A stretch of 64,000 nucleotides of DNA from NCBI GenBank assembly GCA_023055355.1, contig JALJCS010000004.1, positions 25,456,744 to 25,520,743 of the forward strand, in the 5' to 3' direction. The notes beneath the pieces are model-generated. The model was not told the origin of the DNA, ran no database searches, and saw only the letters and a list, made by a program, of their open reading frames with translations. Below are positions 60,602 through 64,000 of the stretch, in pieces; position 1 is the first letter of the stretch, and every line of letters starts with the position of its first letter. The position numbers were made by a program, and so were the translations under genes. This DNA comes from Agelaius tricolor (taxonomy: Eukaryota > Chordata > Aves > Passeriformes > Icteridae).

Positions 60602-60904
60602 CGCATCCAATACAATTGGGTATCTAGAATACCTACCACTCTTTTCTTTACTTATTCTGCAATTAATCTAATCAATAAAAGCAGATGGAGCTATGAAGTT
60701 CTTATTCTGCAGTTTCTTGACAGTAGCATATTTAGGGAGTAATTCTCAATTCTGCAGGCTGAGGGCACAATCTCACAAGCACGTGTACTCTTCAAGACGG
60801 TTTCAAGTTCCACCAATATTCCTTTATCTGATCTGCCTTCTGAACTGCTGTAAGGGCTTACAGGAATGTAGATAACTATCTGAAAATACTCTCAAAGAAG
60901 AAAT
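60602..60904. other. Spacer between two LTR-like blocks
   Basis: About 300 bases without recognised content. It could hold the left edge of the next LTR-like block, whose start I cannot define. Confidence 0.4.
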
Positions 60905-61385
60905 TTCCAATAAAATAAGCCACTACAACAGGAACTTGAGATAGACACAGATGACACAGCAGGAAGGAGCTAATTCCAGGCCTAATGGATATTAAGGTTT
61001 GGTTATCACCCAGACAAAAATTCCCACTGTGGCAAACTGTGGGCAAGGAAGCAAGTGCTAAGGCACTTGTCATCTCAAGTTATGGGAGTGACATCCATGG
61101 AGAGCTGAGACTTGGACTGTATAAAAGTGGTACCTCCGGAAGAAAGACTCAGGCACTCCCACCTCTGGGAAGACCAAGGTGAAGAAAGACCAGAAGGCTG
61201 CCACAGGAATCCATACAGTGGTGATATCTTTACTTAATCTCTCTCTCTTTCCCTTCTCCTCCTTGCCACCACTTCCTACTTCTATCTCTCTACCTCGCTT
61301 TTACTGTCAGATAAGATCTGTACTTTTCTGTTGGCTTTGCCATTTGGTCTTGTTTGCACCTTAATTCAGGCAAAGGCATATCTTA
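60905..61385 (+). mobile_element. LTR-like segment with TATA box, plus strand
   Basis: A G+C-richer block with TATAAAAG at 61120-61127, a purine-rich leader (GGAAGAAAGACTC, GGGAAGACCAAGG, GAAGAAAGACCAGAAGG), a long pyrimidine-rich stretch of TCTCTCTCTTTCCC type (61225-61300) and GATAAGATCTGTACTTTTCT at about 61311-61330. This order fits a U3-R-U5 layout in some avian LTRs, where the last phrase usually contains AATAAAATCTGTAC; here the signal is damaged. Both edges are guesses. It is in the opposite orientation to the LTR at 59574-60601. Confidence 0.42.
61120..61127 (+). promoter_or_regulatory. TATA-box candidate
   Basis: TATAAAAG in a G+C-richer surrounding, followed after about 30 bases by a purine-rich leader. 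Placed as the promoter of the LTR-like segment. Activity is unknown. Confidence 0.4.
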
Positions 61386-61522
61386 TAATCAGATCGTAAC
61401 TGCAGATTGCAAATGTAATAGTTTTCTCCACCAGCCTGTAAATCCATTTTTGAATGGTCATGCATTAGCATATTCTCACTCCTTAATCACCAGCCTTACC
61501 TCCAGGCACATTTACATCTTAT

Positions 61523-61798
61523 TCACTGCACCTTTTCTAGGTATTCCATCAGGTCATTGGCCACCTTTTGGAATTTCATCATTTGTGCTGAAGTTCCACA
61601 TAAATCAGCCAGAAAACTATCACTGAGTTTCTGATAGCCATTTTTTAAGTCATTTAAAACTAGCTGGGTAAAACATTTGGCATTATGCTGAAGAAAGGTA
61701 CTAAAGAATTTAATTTCCTGCTGTGGAATTGGAGTGATAAGATAAACTAATGTAGCTTCTCCATGCCTAATATCCATAGTTTCTTGATAATTAAGGCT
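61523..61798 (-). other. Unidentified exon-like frame or retrocopy piece
   Basis: An 84-codon minus-strand frame (Met at 61775-61777, stop at 61523-61525) that can be extended upstream by seven codons to 61798, where TTTTAG precedes it and could be a splice acceptor, although the pyrimidine tract is weak. The protein is soluble and probably helical, with Cys, Met, Gln and Leu spread as in real proteins: phrases include 'ATLVYLITPIPQQEIKFF', 'FLQHNAKCFTQLVLNDL' and 'KVANDLMEYLEKVQ'. It ends in a stop 3-6 bases after an AAG-GTGCAG, a poor donor; a perfect donor GAG-GTAAGG follows about 25 bases past the stop. I do not recognise the family. It may be a terminal exon, a piece of a retrocopied gene or chance. 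Upstream and downstream partner exons were not found. Confidence 0.3.
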
Positions 61799-64000
61799 CT
61801 AAAATGATGATTAATTAAGACAGCTGCTTCTCAGCATCACTTGATTTTTTTCTTCTTTTTTTTTAGTATTTAGACTATTAATTTCTCAGTATGATGACAC
61901 ATTTTTAAAATACTTCACGTTAACAGCAGTCTTTTTTTACTGCATCTATCTTCATTAATCTCCATTACTATCTGGTTATATGTCTCTAAAGCACTCAGCT
62001 CCTCTGCAGCTCAGAGGGCAATTCACACCATATATCATTTCACACAGTCAGTTATGACATTGCATTTCTCAAGAGAGAATGAAAGGGAAAAAGATTCCTG
62101 CAGTGAGATTTTCATTTGAATCCCTTTCTGAATATGCAACCAACACACAGTAAATCCATCAGGTGAGTCAGATTTCTTTGTACAGACTGTATTCACAAAT
62201 GTATATTTTTTCATATAAAGGAAAAAAAGACTCCAAGAAATATAATAACATTACACTTGAAAACAAAACCAGTATTAAATATTCTTTAAAGGACACTTGA
62301 TACTAAATGGGATTTTCATTTTACGGCTTTGAAAGTCTGGGAAAAAAAAAATTAAACATTACCCCAGAATATTTTTCAAGCATAGGTCTGCAACCTTCCA
62401 ACTTGCTCTTCCTTTAAATTCTTACAGTTAAAAATCTTTAATCTTTTTATGCATAGCACTTCTCTATAGAAATATGACTATTGATAAAGCTGTAGAGCAA
62501 TGTCTTTTTGACAACAGAAATTGGTTTTTGAACTTGTGACATATTTTGTACATGGTGATAAAATCTATTGAACATTTCAGATTGAATTGACTGTTATTGT
62601 TTAAGAGATTATGCACCAGCATTGATATTTCAATTGTGAAGGTTGCATTTATCCTTTTCCTTATAAAATCACCTTAAAAGTTATTGTAATAAAATGAGTG
62701 AAACTGAAAATTGATTGTAATAAAGATTGTGAAAAACCTGAAACAGGTTCATTTTATTGACTCGTTTATCCTAAAAAATTACAAATATGGAAAACAACCC
62801 CAGTTACTCAGAACTGGATCAACATAATATTGTAATATGACATTAGAGGTTGAAATGTCTTCTATATTTTTTGCTGCTTTCTTATTTCTTCTCCTTCAAT
62901 TAAGTCAAATATTTCCACTGTAAGGAAAGAATTTTTGTACTGGACTGATATATAGTGTTGGTCTCTATTTTAGTCCTCATCACAGGACAAACCATCCATC
63001 AGACCTAGGACAGCCACTAGTTTAAGTTACACTCAAGTCAGAAGGCAGAAAGTTATGCATCTATTCCACAACATCCAGAAGTTTAAAATACATTTTAAAA
63101 AAAGCTTAGTGGGGTAGTCTTAGCAGATTACTTCTGCAAGATAAATGCAAAACATAACATAAGTAAGGTACCTAGTAATGTTCGTAACTATCAAAGCAAT
63201 GAGGCTTTGGAATAACCTTGCACTTAAAGCAGGAGAGCAAACAACGTAAATAGAATTTTGATGAGTACTGAGAGTTTTACAACATGAATAAAAGAATGAT
63301 GTCTTCTGCCATAGTAGTCATAGGTATGTTCCATTAGTTTATTTCTTTCTATTTTTTCCTCTTTGCCATCTTCATGCACTAAATTTGAAGATAGTTTGCT
63401 CAAAAGAAAATGGCATTTTGGCATGTATATACCTCATAGAAGATTGTACTCAAATGCGCTTAATTTTACTTGTGTCTTCTACAGAGTTTTCAGAGATGAA
63501 CTGTAGTATTGCATTTGGAAAATAAAATTTAGGACAGAAATAATTGAAAAAAAACCAGAAGTGGAAAATGGCAAGAATTGGTTAACACAGAACTCACAGA
63601 GTGAGAACTAGAACGTACAGAACTAGATGACCTCTTAATAAGGAAAAGAAAAGAAATAGCAGACAAAGAAAGTTCAAACATATCCAGATGAAAAAAAATG
63701 GATACAATATTTTGAAATTTTTTAAGAAGGATTTAAGAATTGTGGATAGGGAGAAGGAAAGAGGAAGAAGAAATGATTGCTAGAGAGGATATTTATAAAA
63801 TTTGGGGAGGGGGAGTGTATTTTTTATTACTTTCAACCAGGTTTTAACTGATATAAATGTAAATAAAATATAGAGAGAAAGAGAAATTACACATTTTTCT
63901 ATGTGTATTTACAATATTTTAGTAGTATTATTCATGTAATGATTATAAACAATAAGTTCACAATCATACATTTACATGGAACTTCCCAACTGAATAACAT
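61799..64000. other. AT-rich spacer to the right edge
   Basis: No recognised gene or repeat. T-rich (61845-61865) and A-rich (62340-62350, 63546-63556) runs. The 66-codon minus-strand frame at 63224-63424 has no domain. Confidence 0.5.

Noticed and set aside
1..64000. tRNA or rRNA genes, CRISPR arrays, bacterial-type operons
   Set aside because: No cloverleaf with A and B boxes, no rRNA text, no regularly spaced repeats. The content is vertebrate intergenic DNA.

Overview
This is AT-rich, gene-poor vertebrate nuclear DNA, almost certainly from a bird. The main evidence is the repeat content. Nearly every recognisable element is either a CR1 (chicken repeat 1) non-LTR retrotransposon copy, mostly cut off at the 5' side and ending in the usual CR1 3' terminus, or an LTR of avian endogenous-retrovirus type. 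I see no complete protein-coding gene, rRNA, tRNA or CRISPR array. The longest unexplained open frames are about 100-110 codons with no recognisable domain, which is what chance gives in sequence of this composition.

Layout. Positions 1-552 are a complete-looking retroviral LTR on the minus strand. It is followed by an older ERV-like remnant with a purine tract and a very short LTR-like end (about 1059-1165) and a CR1 3' end. Between 3.1 and 6.9 kb lie four CR1 pieces in both orientations, two of them abutting. From 6.9 to 14.8 kb there is unannotated AT-rich DNA. A 1.25 kb minus-strand CR1 lies at 14.8-16.05 kb, and a plus-strand CR1 of a very similar subfamily lies at 24.96-26.0 kb; the two form a widely spaced inverted repeat. 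The richest part is 32.2-37.15 kb: a CR1 5'-region fragment, a minus-strand CR1 3' end, and a long, decayed plus-strand CR1 that still shows endonuclease, reverse transcriptase and C-terminal parts of ORF2. From 37.15 to 59.5 kb the sequence is mostly unannotated, with a few short CR1 and LTR relics. At 59.57-61.4 kb there is a roughly 1 kb minus-strand LTR beside a plus-strand LTR-like promoter segment. Next to that, at 61.52-61.80 kb on the minus strand, is an 84-codon frame that looks more like a real exon than any other and that I cannot name.

How the parts relate. Nothing here forms a working pathway. The CR1 copies are dead: both catalytic aspartates of the reverse transcriptase are replaced in the longest copy, and all reading frames are broken. 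The most interesting observations are the same Asp-to-Gly change in the reverse transcriptase catalytic motif of all three CR1 copies that cover it, the unassigned exon-like frame near 61.6 kb, and the LTR at the left edge, whose orientation allows a provirus to continue outside the window. I found no convincing new biological system.
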